Source of the DNA: Actinomadura macra NBRC 14102
GTDB lineage: Bacteria; Actinomycetota; Actinomycetes; Streptosporangiales; Streptosporangiaceae
DNA: 64,000 nt
NCBI RefSeq assembly: GCF_001552215.1
Contig: NZ_BCQT01000004.1
Coordinates: 496,001 to 560,000 of the forward strand
Direction: 5' to 3'
Shown: positions 57,353 to 64,000 of the stretch, in pieces
Position numbering within the stretch: the stretch's first letter is position 1
Layout: each line of letters opens with the position of its first letter
Made by a program: the position numbers and the translations under genes
Notes under the pieces: generated by a model
Database searches by the model: none
Told to the model about the DNA's origin: nothing
Seen by the model: the letters and a program-made list of their open reading frames with translations, nothing else

Positions 57353-57982
57353 ATGCGTACTTTTATTGACCACGCGCGTTCGTTCCGCGAGGACGTCACC
57401 CGGCGCGGTGAGGATTTCCGCAGACTCGCCGCAGGTCAGTCGCCCCTGGCCTTGTTCATCAGTTGTTCCGACTCCCGGGTGATCCCGTCGCTGTTCACCG
57501 GGGCACGGCCGGGTGAGCTGTTCGAGCTGCGCACCGCCGGGAACATCGTGCCCCCGTACCGGCTGGACCGTCCTGCCGGTGAGGTGGCGACCATCGAGTT
57601 CGCCGTCGAGATCCTCGGCGTCGCCGACATCGTCGTCTGCGGTCACTCCCACTGCGGCGCCGTCGGGGCCCTGCTCGGCGGCGCCGATCTGGGCACCGCA
57701 CCGGCGGTCCGCGAATGGCTGGCCGAGGTCGCCGGCGGACCGGCGAAGAACCACCCGTTCGCCCGTGCGCAAGACGGCGCGACCGCTGAAGCCCCGGGCG
57801 GTGATCTCGCGGCGGCGGTACAGAGCCACGTGCTGGCCCAGATGGACCGGCTGCGCCGCTACCCCAGTCTGCGACGGCGCGTCGCGGACGGCCGGGTCAC
57901 CTTGCACGCCTGGTACTACGAGGTCCACACCGGATCAGTTCTCGTGCACCAGCCGGACACCGACGCCTTTCTTCCCCTGTAG
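57353..57982 (+). CDS. Beta-class carbonic anhydrase, 209 aa
   Basis: The zinc ligands and the catalytic dyad are clear: ISCSDSR (C38, with D40-R42) and VVCGHSHCGAVG (H98, C101). GELFELRTAGNIVPPY is the usual loop between them. The enzyme interconverts CO2 and bicarbonate. The ATG at 57353 is the start nearest homology; a GTG four codons earlier is possible. It is followed 10 bp later by a SulP-type transporter, a pairing known for bicarbonate uptake and pH or carbon supply. Both share the terminator at 59498-59537. Confidence 0.92.
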   Translation: MRTFIDHARSFREDVTRRGEDFRRLAAGQSPLALFISCSDSRVIPSLFTGARPGELFELRTAGNIVPPYRLDRPAGEVATIEFAVEILGVADIVVCGHSHCGAVGALLGGADLGTAPAVREWLAEVAGGPAKNHPFARAQDGATAEAPGGDLAAAVQSHVLAQMDRLRRYPSLRRRVADGRVTLHAWYYEVHTGSVLVHQPDTDAFLPL

Positions 57983-57992
57983 CGAGGAGCTG

Positions 57993-59486
57993 ATGTTCTC
58001 CACATCCTTGAGGTCCCCCCAGGTCCTGCGGGGCGAGATCTCCGCGTCCCTGGTCGTCTTCCTAGTCGCGCTGCCGCTGTGCGTGGGAGTGGCGGTCGCC
58101 TCCGGCGTCCCCGCCGGGCTCGGCCTGATCACCGGCATCGTCGGCGGACTCCTCGTCGGGCTGCTGCCCGGCAGCAGCCTGCAGGTCAGCGGCCCGGCCG
58201 CCGGCTTGACCGTGCTGGTCTACGAAGCCGTCCAAGAGTTCGGCCTCAGCGTCCTCGGTGCGATCGTCATGGCAGCGGGCCTGCTCCAGGTGATGCTCGG
58301 CCTGCTACGGATGGGACGCTGGTTCCGGGCCATCTCGGTGGCGGTGGTCGAGGGCATGCTCGCCGGCATCGGCCTCACGATCATCGCCGGGCAGCTGTAC
58401 GCCATGGCCGGCGCGACCGCGCCCGGGTCGGGTATAGCCAAGCTCGCCGGCGTCCCGGAACTGCTCCTGGACAGCGCCGGATCGTCCACCGCGCTATCGG
58501 CGCTCGGCGTCGGCATCACGACGATCGGAGTACTGCTCGGCTGGCCGTACGTACCCGAACGGCTCCGCAAGGTCCCGGCGCCCCTCGTGGCCGTCGCGGT
58601 GGCGACGGGTGCGTCGCTGCTGCTGGACGCGCCGGTGGCCCGGCTCCAGGTGCAGGGCCTGCTCGGCTCGATCCAGCCGCCGCAGAGCGAGGATCTGGCC
58701 CGGCTCGCCGAGGTCGGCGTGGTGGGCACGGTGGTGGCGTTCACGCTCATCTCGTCCGCCGAAAGCCTGTTCAGCGCCGCCGCGGTGGATCGAATGCACG
58801 ACGGTCCGCGCACCGACTACGACCGGGAGCTCATGGCCCAAGGGTTCGGCAACACCGTGTGCGGCGTGCTCGGCGCGCTGCCGATGACCGCGGTGATCGT
58901 GCGCAGTGCCGCCAACGTCCAGGCGGGTGCGCGGACCAAGGCGTCCCGGGTGCTGCACGGCTTCTGGCTGCTGCTCTTCGCCGCGCTGTTCCCGGCCGTG
59001 CTGGAGGTGATCCCGCTCGCCGCCCTCGCGGGGGTGCTCGTGTTCGCCGGCTGGAAGCTCGTCCCCTTCGCGCAACTGCGCGCACTGTGGCGGGAGCACC
59101 GGGGCGAGGCGGTCATCCTGGCCGTCACCGCCGTGGCGGTGGTGGCGCTCAACCTGTTCGAGGGAGTACTGCTCGGTCTCCTGCTGGCCGTGGTCAAATC
59201 GGCCTGGGACACCTCGCACCTCCACATCGACGTCCAGGGGGTGGACGACCCCGACGGCGTTCCCCAACTCCCGATCCGCGTCACGCTCACGGGCAACGCC
59301 ACCTTCCTGCGCCTGCCGCAGATCATCGACACGCTGGAGGGGCTGCCCCGCCACCGGCCGCTTGAGTTGAATCTCGTCGGCCTACGGCACCTGGACCACG
59401 CCTGCCGCACGGCACTGACCAACTGGGTCGACCGTCACAATCAGGCCATTCCCGAACTCGTCCCGGTAGCGACGGCCAAGTCCTGA
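57993..59486 (+). CDS. SulP family anion transporter, probable bicarbonate permease, 497 aa
   Basis: The SulP signature is present from the start (LRGEISASLVVFLVALPLCV, GSSLQVSGPAAGLTVLVYE) and about 12 membrane helices follow. Helices with VEGMLAGIGLTIIAGQLYAM and ESLFSAAAVDRMHDGPRTDY are typical. The C-terminal soluble part (about 410-497) is a short STAS-like domain containing GNATFLRLPQIID and LDHACRTALTNW. The ATG at 57993 follows AGCGAGGAGC. Its position after the carbonic anhydrase gene favours bicarbonate rather than sulfate as substrate. Confidence 0.9.
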   Translation: MFSTSLRSPQVLRGEISASLVVFLVALPLCVGVAVASGVPAGLGLITGIVGGLLVGLLPGSSLQVSGPAAGLTVLVYEAVQEFGLSVLGAIVMAAGLLQVMLGLLRMGRWFRAISVAVVEGMLAGIGLTIIAGQLYAMAGATAPGSGIAKLAGVPELLLDSAGSSTALSALGVGITTIGVLLGWPYVPERLRKVPAPLVAVAVATGASLLLDAPVARLQVQGLLGSIQPPQSEDLARLAEVGVVGTVVAFTLISSAESLFSAAAVDRMHDGPRTDYDRELMAQGFGNTVCGVLGALPMTAVIVRSAANVQAGARTKASRVLHGFWLLLFAALFPAVLEVIPLAALAGVLVFAGWKLVPFAQLRALWREHRGEAVILAVTAVAVVALNLFEGVLLGLLLAVVKSAWDTSHLHIDVQGVDDPDGVPQLPIRVTLTGNATFLRLPQIIDTLEGLPRHRPLELNLVGLRHLDHACRTALTNWVDRHNQAIPELVPVATAKS

Positions 59487-59497
59487 GCTCGCACACA

Positions 59498-59537
59498 CCG
59501 AGGCGGCGGACACCCGGCAACGCGTCCGCCGCCTCGG
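59498..59537 (+). terminator. Strong stem-loop after the SulP gene
   Basis: CCGAGGCGGCGGAC pairs perfectly with GTCCGCCGCCTCGG over 14 bp with a 12-base loop. It begins 12 bp after the SulP stop. No U-tract follows, as common in actinomycetes. It may also serve the convergent HAF-repeat gene. Confidence 0.85.
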
Positions 59538-59658
59538 CGAACCACACCGACCGATCAGGTGACATCGGCAGGCGCGCCGATCGGAGGGACGGTTCCGGGG
59601 TGACGTGAGGTTTCGTGGGCCGCGCGGACGTGAACCGTGCGGCCCTTGGCGATTGCGT

Positions 59659-60795
59659 TCAGGGACTCGTCGGAGTGAGGAGAACTCCGAAGTTCGTCCC
59701 CCCGAACCCGCGCCTGGCGACGCCGACGATGGCGCCGTTGTTGTTGATTCCGGTGGCGGTGACGATGTGGTAGCCGGAGTTCGGCGGGATCAGGGTGTCC
59801 AGGTCGGTCGCCACTCCGTTCTGGTAGACGAACCCGCCGTTCCTGTCCGAACCGACGATCACTCCCTTGTCGTTGAGCGCATTGGCGGACGCGGCGGCCA
59901 GGCCGGTGCCCGACACGTTGAGGTCGGTCACGGTTCCGTTGGCGAAGACGACGGCATGGGAGATGCCGCTCTCCTTGCCCGGGGTGTTGGTGGACACGCC
60001 GACGGCCACGCCGGCGGAGTTGACCGCCTTGGCCTCGGCGAAAGTGCCGCCGGGCAGCGTACCCAGATTCTTGATCTGGCCGTTGCACCATTCCACCGCG
60101 GGGAAGGTGTCGGTCAGAGTGGCCCCTCCCACGACCAGCCCATCGTTGTTGACCGCGTTCGCCCGGGCGTGTTGCCCGCCGGGCAGGTTGGGCAACCTGG
60201 TGATCGTGGTGCCCTTCACCGTCCAGGCGCTTGTCCGGTTGTTCGCGTCCAGCGTCTTGCCGGAGATCTGACCGTTGTTGCTGATCCCGGTGACTTCCAC
60301 GTCGGCGAAAGGCAGATCGCCGTCCACTCCGACGTCCACACCGGTGGCCCCAGGGCTCGGCCAGGTGACCGGACGGTGGCGGTGAGTGAGCGGATCGGCG
60401 AAGAACACCTCCCCGCCCACCACACCGGACCGGTTGATCGCATGCGGCGTGGTGTACTGCCGGGTGTTGCCCGGGTCGCCCGGCGTGGACAGGAACGTGA
60501 GCGTGCTGGTCCCCGCCTTGATGACGAAGCCTTCCCCGTTCTGCGCCCCGGCCTGCTGGCCGACACCGATGATGTCCCCGCTGTCGTTGATCCCCAGGTA
60601 CCGCTGGGCCGCGGCCGGGCCGATGGTCAGCGTGTAGTGCGGCGGAGCCGCGGCCGCGTGCGCCACACCGGTGTGCGCCACGCCGGACACGCCGCCGCCG
60701 ACGATCGACACCGCCGCGCCCACGATGGCCGCCGACTTGCCGACGACCCGGAACCGAGACCCGAACATGCTCTCCGACAAGGAACGCTCCTTCAT
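59659..60795 (-). CDS. Secreted HAF-repeat protein, 378 aa
   Basis: The N-terminus (FRVVGKSAAIVGAAVSIVGG) is a signal peptide ending near AHAAAA. The mature part consists of about seven repeats with the pattern N-x-x-G-x-I/V-V/S-G, for example INDSGDIIGVGQQAG, ISNNGQISGKTLD, VNNDGLVVGGATL, LNDKGVIVGSD and INNNGAIVGVARR, the HAF or extracellular-repeat family predicted to form a beta-propeller-like solenoid. The ATG at 60795 is one of several possible starts; an internal ATG is also plausible. Such proteins are exported with no known catalytic function. Confidence 0.82.
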   Translation of the reverse strand: MKERSLSESMFGSRFRVVGKSAAIVGAAVSIVGGGVSGVAHTGVAHAAAAPPHYTLTIGPAAAQRYLGINDSGDIIGVGQQAGAQNGEGFVIKAGTSTLTFLSTPGDPGNTRQYTTPHAINRSGVVGGEVFFADPLTHRHRPVTWPSPGATGVDVGVDGDLPFADVEVTGISNNGQISGKTLDANNRTSAWTVKGTTITRLPNLPGGQHARANAVNNDGLVVGGATLTDTFPAVEWCNGQIKNLGTLPGGTFAEAKAVNSAGVAVGVSTNTPGKESGISHAVVFANGTVTDLNVSGTGLAAASANALNDKGVIVGSDRNGGFVYQNGVATDLDTLIPPNSGYHIVTATGINNNGAIVGVARRGFGGTNFGVLLTPTSP

Positions 60796-60917
60796 ACTCG
60801 GCCGGCTCGTCGGCCGGTGCCGCTGAGGAGAGGCGACGTCGTCCACCCCGCAACAGGAGGTATGCGCGGGGGTTACACCGAACCTGGGGAGCCGGGACGG
60901 AGATACGCATCCGCTCT

Positions 60918-61054
60918 GCCAGCCGACGTCGTTCATGCCGATGAGGATCGGTACCACGCCGGGGACGCGCGTCGAGCACGTCCGCCTGCCATCGGGCTTC
61001 GAGGTCCATCACCTTGTTGGTCACGATCCCGGAGCTCAGCCAGGTCACGGCTCG
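60918..61054 (-). pseudogene. Frameshifted fragment of an SGNH/GDSL hydrolase
   Basis: On the minus strand the frame gives SGIVTNKVMDLEARWQADVL followed by DARP; one base out of frame it continues VVPILIGMNDVGW. Together these match the consecutive blocks II and III of GDSL esterases (N-R-x-x-DL then IGxND). A single extra C explains the shift. The N-terminal GDS block and the C-terminal DxxH block are missing. A complete SGNH protein lies about 200 bp away on the other strand but is of a different type. Confidence 0.65.
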
Positions 61055-61192
61055 GTCCCATCGCCGGGGTGACGGGATTTTCACGTCCATGGCGCCGCCG
61101 TGATGCCGCCAAGTGGTCTTCCACATGGCCAAGGTCTGCGTGATCAGTACCTATCGAACGGGTCATGTGATGCGGCGAGGTCCAGAAGGCGA

Positions 61193-61222
61193 TTGACGCG
61201 CTTCACCGGGGGTTCCTAGCGT
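61193..61222 (+). promoter_or_regulatory. Probable sigma-70-type promoter of the SGNH gene
   Basis: TTGACG (61193-61198) and TAGCGT (61217-61222) are 18 bp apart and lie 36 bp before the GTG start. The -10 context TTCCTAGCGTC is the same as in the promoter at 22.8 kb, suggesting a genome preference for this hexamer. Confidence 0.5.
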
Positions 61223-61258
61223 CATCGGGCGATGGTCGACGCCAGAAGGGAACCGGTT

Positions 61259-61936
61259 GTGATCAGCTCCTTCGTCCGCCTGCCGGGCGCACCGCCGCCG
61301 GCCCGTCGCGGCACGATCGTCCGCGCCGCCGGCGTTCTGGCCGCGGCCGCCGTCCTCGTCCACGGCCCCGCGACGGGCGCGGCGGCGAGCCCCCGCCCCG
61401 CCACGGCGAGCACGATGGGCTTCATCGGCTGTTCGATGGCGGAGAACGTGGCGCAGGGATACGTCGCGGCCGGGGGCACGCGCATGTGGGGCCCCTACGG
61501 GACGGGCGGCCTGGTCGTGCAGGCGTGGACGGACCCCAACTCCCCCGCCTGGAAGAAGTTCGACCAGCAGGCGGGCAAGTTCGGCAAGCCGGACGCCGTC
61601 TGGGTGCAGATCTGCGTCTTCGCTCGGGACGGAGCCACATACGACGAGGTGAAGCGGCTCATCGCCAACGCGCGAACGCACGCCGCAACCGACGCGACGA
61701 TCTACGTCACGGGCCAGCCGTTCTACGAGACCGGCCACACATGCTCCCTGGCAGGGGCCAACGGCCCCAAACTGACCGACGACCTCGCCCGGCAGGCGGC
61801 CGCGGACGCGACGCAGAAGGCGACCTACTCCGGGTCGTTCCTTCTCAAGAACAACGAGGTCGCCTCCGATGGCTGCCACGCCAACACGGCCGGCCAACAG
61901 TCACTCGGGAAGAAGGCCCTGGAGCTCTGGAAGTAG
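61259..61936 (+). CDS. Secreted SGNH/GDSL-type hydrolase-like protein, 225 aa
   Basis: The GTG at 61259 follows AAGGG. A signal peptide covers residues 1-43 (RAAGVLAAAAVLVHGPATGA). The mature protein begins with TMGFIGCSMAEN, placing S59 as the nucleophile of block I, and ends with SDGCHANTAGQQSLG, where D204 and H207 fit block V. The central PDAVWVQICVFARDG occupies the place of the IGxND block but lacks the asparagine-aspartate pair. I infer an extracellular esterase-like enzyme with an unusual oxyanion arrangement. Four cysteines could form disulfides outside the cell. Confidence 0.75.
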   Translation: MISSFVRLPGAPPPARRGTIVRAAGVLAAAAVLVHGPATGAAASPRPATASTMGFIGCSMAENVAQGYVAAGGTRMWGPYGTGGLVVQAWTDPNSPAWKKFDQQAGKFGKPDAVWVQICVFARDGATYDEVKRLIANARTHAATDATIYVTGQPFYETGHTCSLAGANGPKLTDDLARQAAADATQKATYSGSFLLKNNEVASDGCHANTAGQQSLGKKALELWK

Positions 61937-61940
61937 GCCG

Positions 61941-63002
61941 TCACCCCTTGGGCTTGCGCCCCTTCCAGACGATGATGTCGAGTTTGACAAAGGTATTCGT
62001 TCCCTGCTTGCGCACACCCCTGACCGCGACTCCGGCGACGACACCGGTATCGGTGGTCACACAAAAACGCAGGGTTTTCGTCACCCGAGTACTCGCGGTG
62101 TAGCGAGTGGTGTCCCGGCACGTGGCATAGCTGATCTTCTCGCCACGTGTGATGACGACGATCCGGCCATCGGTGGCGGTGAGCTGTCCGGCACTGAAGC
62201 CGAGGTCCCCTCCGAAAGCGCCCTGGAGTGGGGCGATCGGCTCGTCCAAGAATCGCAGATGATAATCCCTGGGGATCTCGCTCCGTCCCGTGTTGAGCCG
62301 CGCGCCAAGCGGTTTGTCCTTGTACTTGCCCTCATAGGGGTCGGCGTCCCGATGGCTGAAGAACATCCACCCCACCACCCAGGCGATGACGACAAGCGCT
62401 GCCACCGCACCGCATCCGATCTTGATTCGGATCACCGGCCGGCCGCTGGTGCGTTGTGGCTGCGGCTGTGGTGGCGGCTGCGGCTGCTTCTTGGCCTTTT
62501 TCGGCTTGGCCCGTTGACCCGAACGCCGCTTCGTCGGCGGGCTCATCGGCCGGACGACATGCGGGGCCGCGTTCCCGGTCGACCGGAGCCGTCCGAGGAG
62601 TTGACGCACCTCACCGGCCTTACCCGGCTCGCCGATCAATGTGAGGAATTCGGCCATCGATTGCAGCGCGCCTCTGGCGGTCGCGAGGTCGAGATCGTTG
62701 AGCTGTTCGTGCGATGTGAGGTTACGCGCCTCCCGCACCCGATACGCAAGATTCCGGGCCTGCCTCGGCAGCACCTTGGGACCAAAGGCCCGCTCGTCTT
62801 TGGTGAGCACCCAGATCAGAAATCCCAGATCCCCGAGATGCTCTTGGGGCGACCCGGGACGAGGGTGCCGCCGCACGAATTCCGGAAGCCAGTTCTTTCC
62901 GTGCACCCCGATCATCCGCTTCTGGACGAATGGGTTCAATACCTGGGCAACCGTCCGCAGACCGGCCGTCACCTGGTCTTGATTGACTAGCTTCGTCGTC
63001 AC
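61941..63002 (-). CDS. Swt1-type HEPN domain protein with a membrane anchor, 353 aa
   Basis: The N-terminal 130 residues match the Swt1-family HEPN pattern: QDQVTAGLRTVAQVLNPFVQ, DLGFLIWVLTKDERAF and the RNase motif RNLTSH (R93-x4-H98). A basic Lys/Pro-rich linker (about 152-190) leads to one transmembrane helix (194-216) and an external or luminal domain of about 135 residues with TDGRIVVITRGEKISYATC. HEPN proteins are RNA cleavers in many toxin and defence systems; the membrane anchor would place the RNase on the inner face. The GTG start at 63002 lies where homology begins. It is monocistronic. Confidence 0.72.
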   Translation of the reverse strand: MTTKLVNQDQVTAGLRTVAQVLNPFVQKRMIGVHGKNWLPEFVRRHPRPGSPQEHLGDLGFLIWVLTKDERAFGPKVLPRQARNLAYRVREARNLTSHEQLNDLDLATARGALQSMAEFLTLIGEPGKAGEVRQLLGRLRSTGNAAPHVVRPMSPPTKRRSGQRAKPKKAKKQPQPPPQPQPQRTSGRPVIRIKIGCGAVAALVVIAWVVGWMFFSHRDADPYEGKYKDKPLGARLNTGRSEIPRDYHLRFLDEPIAPLQGAFGGDLGFSAGQLTATDGRIVVITRGEKISYATCRDTTRYTASTRVTKTLRFCVTTDTGVVAGVAVRGVRKQGTNTFVKLDIIVWKGRKPKG

Positions 63003-63242
63003 CGAAGCAGCATAGGGACCACCACACTGCCCGCCAGATGAATCCCGACAAATGGCCACTCGTGGACTCTCCGCCCACACGAGAGACGTCTCACCCCCGA
63101 TCGGGTGCCCACTCCCGTTTCGAGATCGTCCCGCACGCCCTTTGCGCCTCGCGGGAACGAGCATTGCCGCGCCGCCGCCAAGCACCACGCCTTGCGCTGT
63201 CGGGCGTCCAGCCGATGCCTCGCCCTCCCCGTGCCCCTGGTC

Positions 63243-64000
63243 TCAGTCGGTGTGGCAGGAGTCGGTGCCTGAAGCCGGGACGTCCAGTGTGGGGTTGGTG
63301 TCGAAAAAGCCCACGGGCTTGAGGACGAAGCCGCAAGTGTCGACCGGCATGACCGGCCAATCCTCGGGGCGGGGGAAATGGGTGGCCCCGAAGGAGTGCC
63401 AGACGACCAGGTCCTGGTTCTCCAGCGGGCGGTCGCCGGCGATGAAGGCGGGAAGCCCCTGGCCGGGCGGGCTCTGGTTGACGAACTCTCCGGCCGGGTA
63501 CCGCTCGTCGGGGTCGTATTGGGTGACCCACAGGTGGTGGCCTGCGAACGCGGCGCGGCCACGGATGGATGAGCCTTCCGCCGCCAGCAGCGGCGGACGG
63601 GCGTCGGGCAGCAGGACGTAGCCGACCGGCCGTCCCAGGCGGTTCGGCGAGCCGGGGTTGGTGATGCGCCAGACCCGCCCGCTCACCGGGTCGGCGTCGC
63701 GGACGGCCTCCGACTCGGTGCGCAGCGGCGTGTCCTTGTAGGTGAAGGCGTTGCCGTAGGGGTTGCCCGGCCCCATGGGCACCCGCTCGACCTCCTGCTC
63801 GGCGATGGAGTTGGTCGTCCCATCGACCGTCATGTCCAGCCTGGCGCAGTACAGGTGCTGGTGGAAAGGTGCGGCGAGCCCGGGGGCCACATGGGCGGCG
63901 TGACGGTCGCCCTCCACGTGCGCGGAGGTGAACAGGATGCCGGTGGCCTTGACCTCCAACTGGATGGCGCCGTCAAGGTAGAGGTACCAGTAGAAGCCGT
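63243..64000 (-). CDS. Copper-containing amine oxidase, C-terminal part (partial)
   Basis: The visible 251 residues are the end of a quinoprotein amine oxidase. [12 protein letters not shown] contains the HxH copper ligands and [20 protein letters not shown] includes the third histidine. [13 protein letters not shown] is the usual C-terminal sequence. The TPQ-forming tyrosine and the N-terminal domains lie beyond the window edge. Such enzymes oxidise primary amines to aldehydes with hydrogen peroxide and ammonia. The frame is open to the edge and shows no damage. Confidence 0.92.
   Translation of the reverse strand, partial: GFYWYLYLDGAIQLEVKATGILFTSAHVEGDRHAAHVAPGLAAPFHQHLYCARLDMTVDGTTNSIAEQEVERVPMGPGNPYGNAFTYKDTPLRTESEAVRDADPVSGRVWRITNPGSPNRLGRPVGYVLLPDARPPLLAAEGSSIRGRAAFAGHHLWVTQYDPDERYPAGEFVNQSPPGQGLPAFIAGDRPLENQDLVVWHSFGATHFPRPEDWPVMPVDTCGFVLKPVGFFDTNPTLDVPASGTDSCHTD

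Noticed and set aside
63243..64000. Truncated amine oxidase considered as a pseudogene
   Set aside because: The frame is intact up to the window edge; truncation is only due to the window limit.

Overview
The window is very GC-rich, uses many GTG starts and Streptomyces-like codon choice, and is typical of a filamentous actinomycete. The mix of families (deazaflavin-dependent oxidoreductase, steroid-type lipid catabolism, an AftD-type arabinosyltransferase locus, many small regulators) fits the Streptosporangiales, for example an Actinomadura-like genus; this placement is an inference. I saw no rRNA, tRNA, CRISPR array, intact insertion sequence or phage structural gene.

Layout. 0-5 kb is a mosaic accessory segment: small unknown genes, an APH-fold kinase and an extra histidyl-tRNA synthetase lying between a remnant and an intact copy of one unknown gene (202 bp at about 93% identity). 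5-16 kb holds a TetR regulator, an AlkZ-like HTH_42 protein, a giant SF1-helicase-like protein without recognisable ATPase motifs, PspC, an HAD/metallo-beta-lactamase pair, a HesB-like protein, an SDR, a receptor Ser/Thr kinase and a DoxX-like protein. 16-25.6 kb is a steroid or branched-lipid catabolic locus: FadD19-like ligase, two Ltp-type thiolases and a DUF35 protein in one coupled operon, a divergent EchA19-like hydratase, and a nitronate-monooxygenase-fold enzyme. KstR-like boxes lie in the divergent promoter and before the last enzyme.

25.6-39.6 kb is an envelope glycan locus resembling Mycobacterium tuberculosis Rv0224c-Rv0228 plus aftD: DUF3068 protein, methyltransferase, acyltransferase, 1501-residue AftD-like enzyme, two glycosyltransferases, a small secreted peptide and a large membrane protein, followed by a membrane-anchored unknown and an EI24 protein.

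40-63 kb is rich in conflict- or signalling-type systems separated by ordinary metabolic genes and gene remnants. (i) A Crp-type regulator, a nucleotide-cyclase-like protein and a STAND-like protein are consecutive; the last two carry the same 11-residue motif at the C- and N-terminus respectively, the arrangement expected of an amyloid-type NLR/effector pair. (ii) An AAA+ ATPase sits with three small partners. (iii) An HSPA12-like Hsp70, two coiled-coil proteins and a patatin phospholipase form a tightly coupled operon. (iv) There is a membrane-anchored Swt1-type HEPN protein. A carbonic anhydrase/SulP pair, a secreted HAF-repeat protein, a secreted SGNH hydrolase and the edge of a copper amine oxidase complete the window.

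A recurring feature is short tandem repeats whose unit contains the stop codon of the adjacent gene (three cases). Start codons were chosen by ribosome-binding site and neighbour overlap; homology statements come from motif recognition and memory, not from searches.
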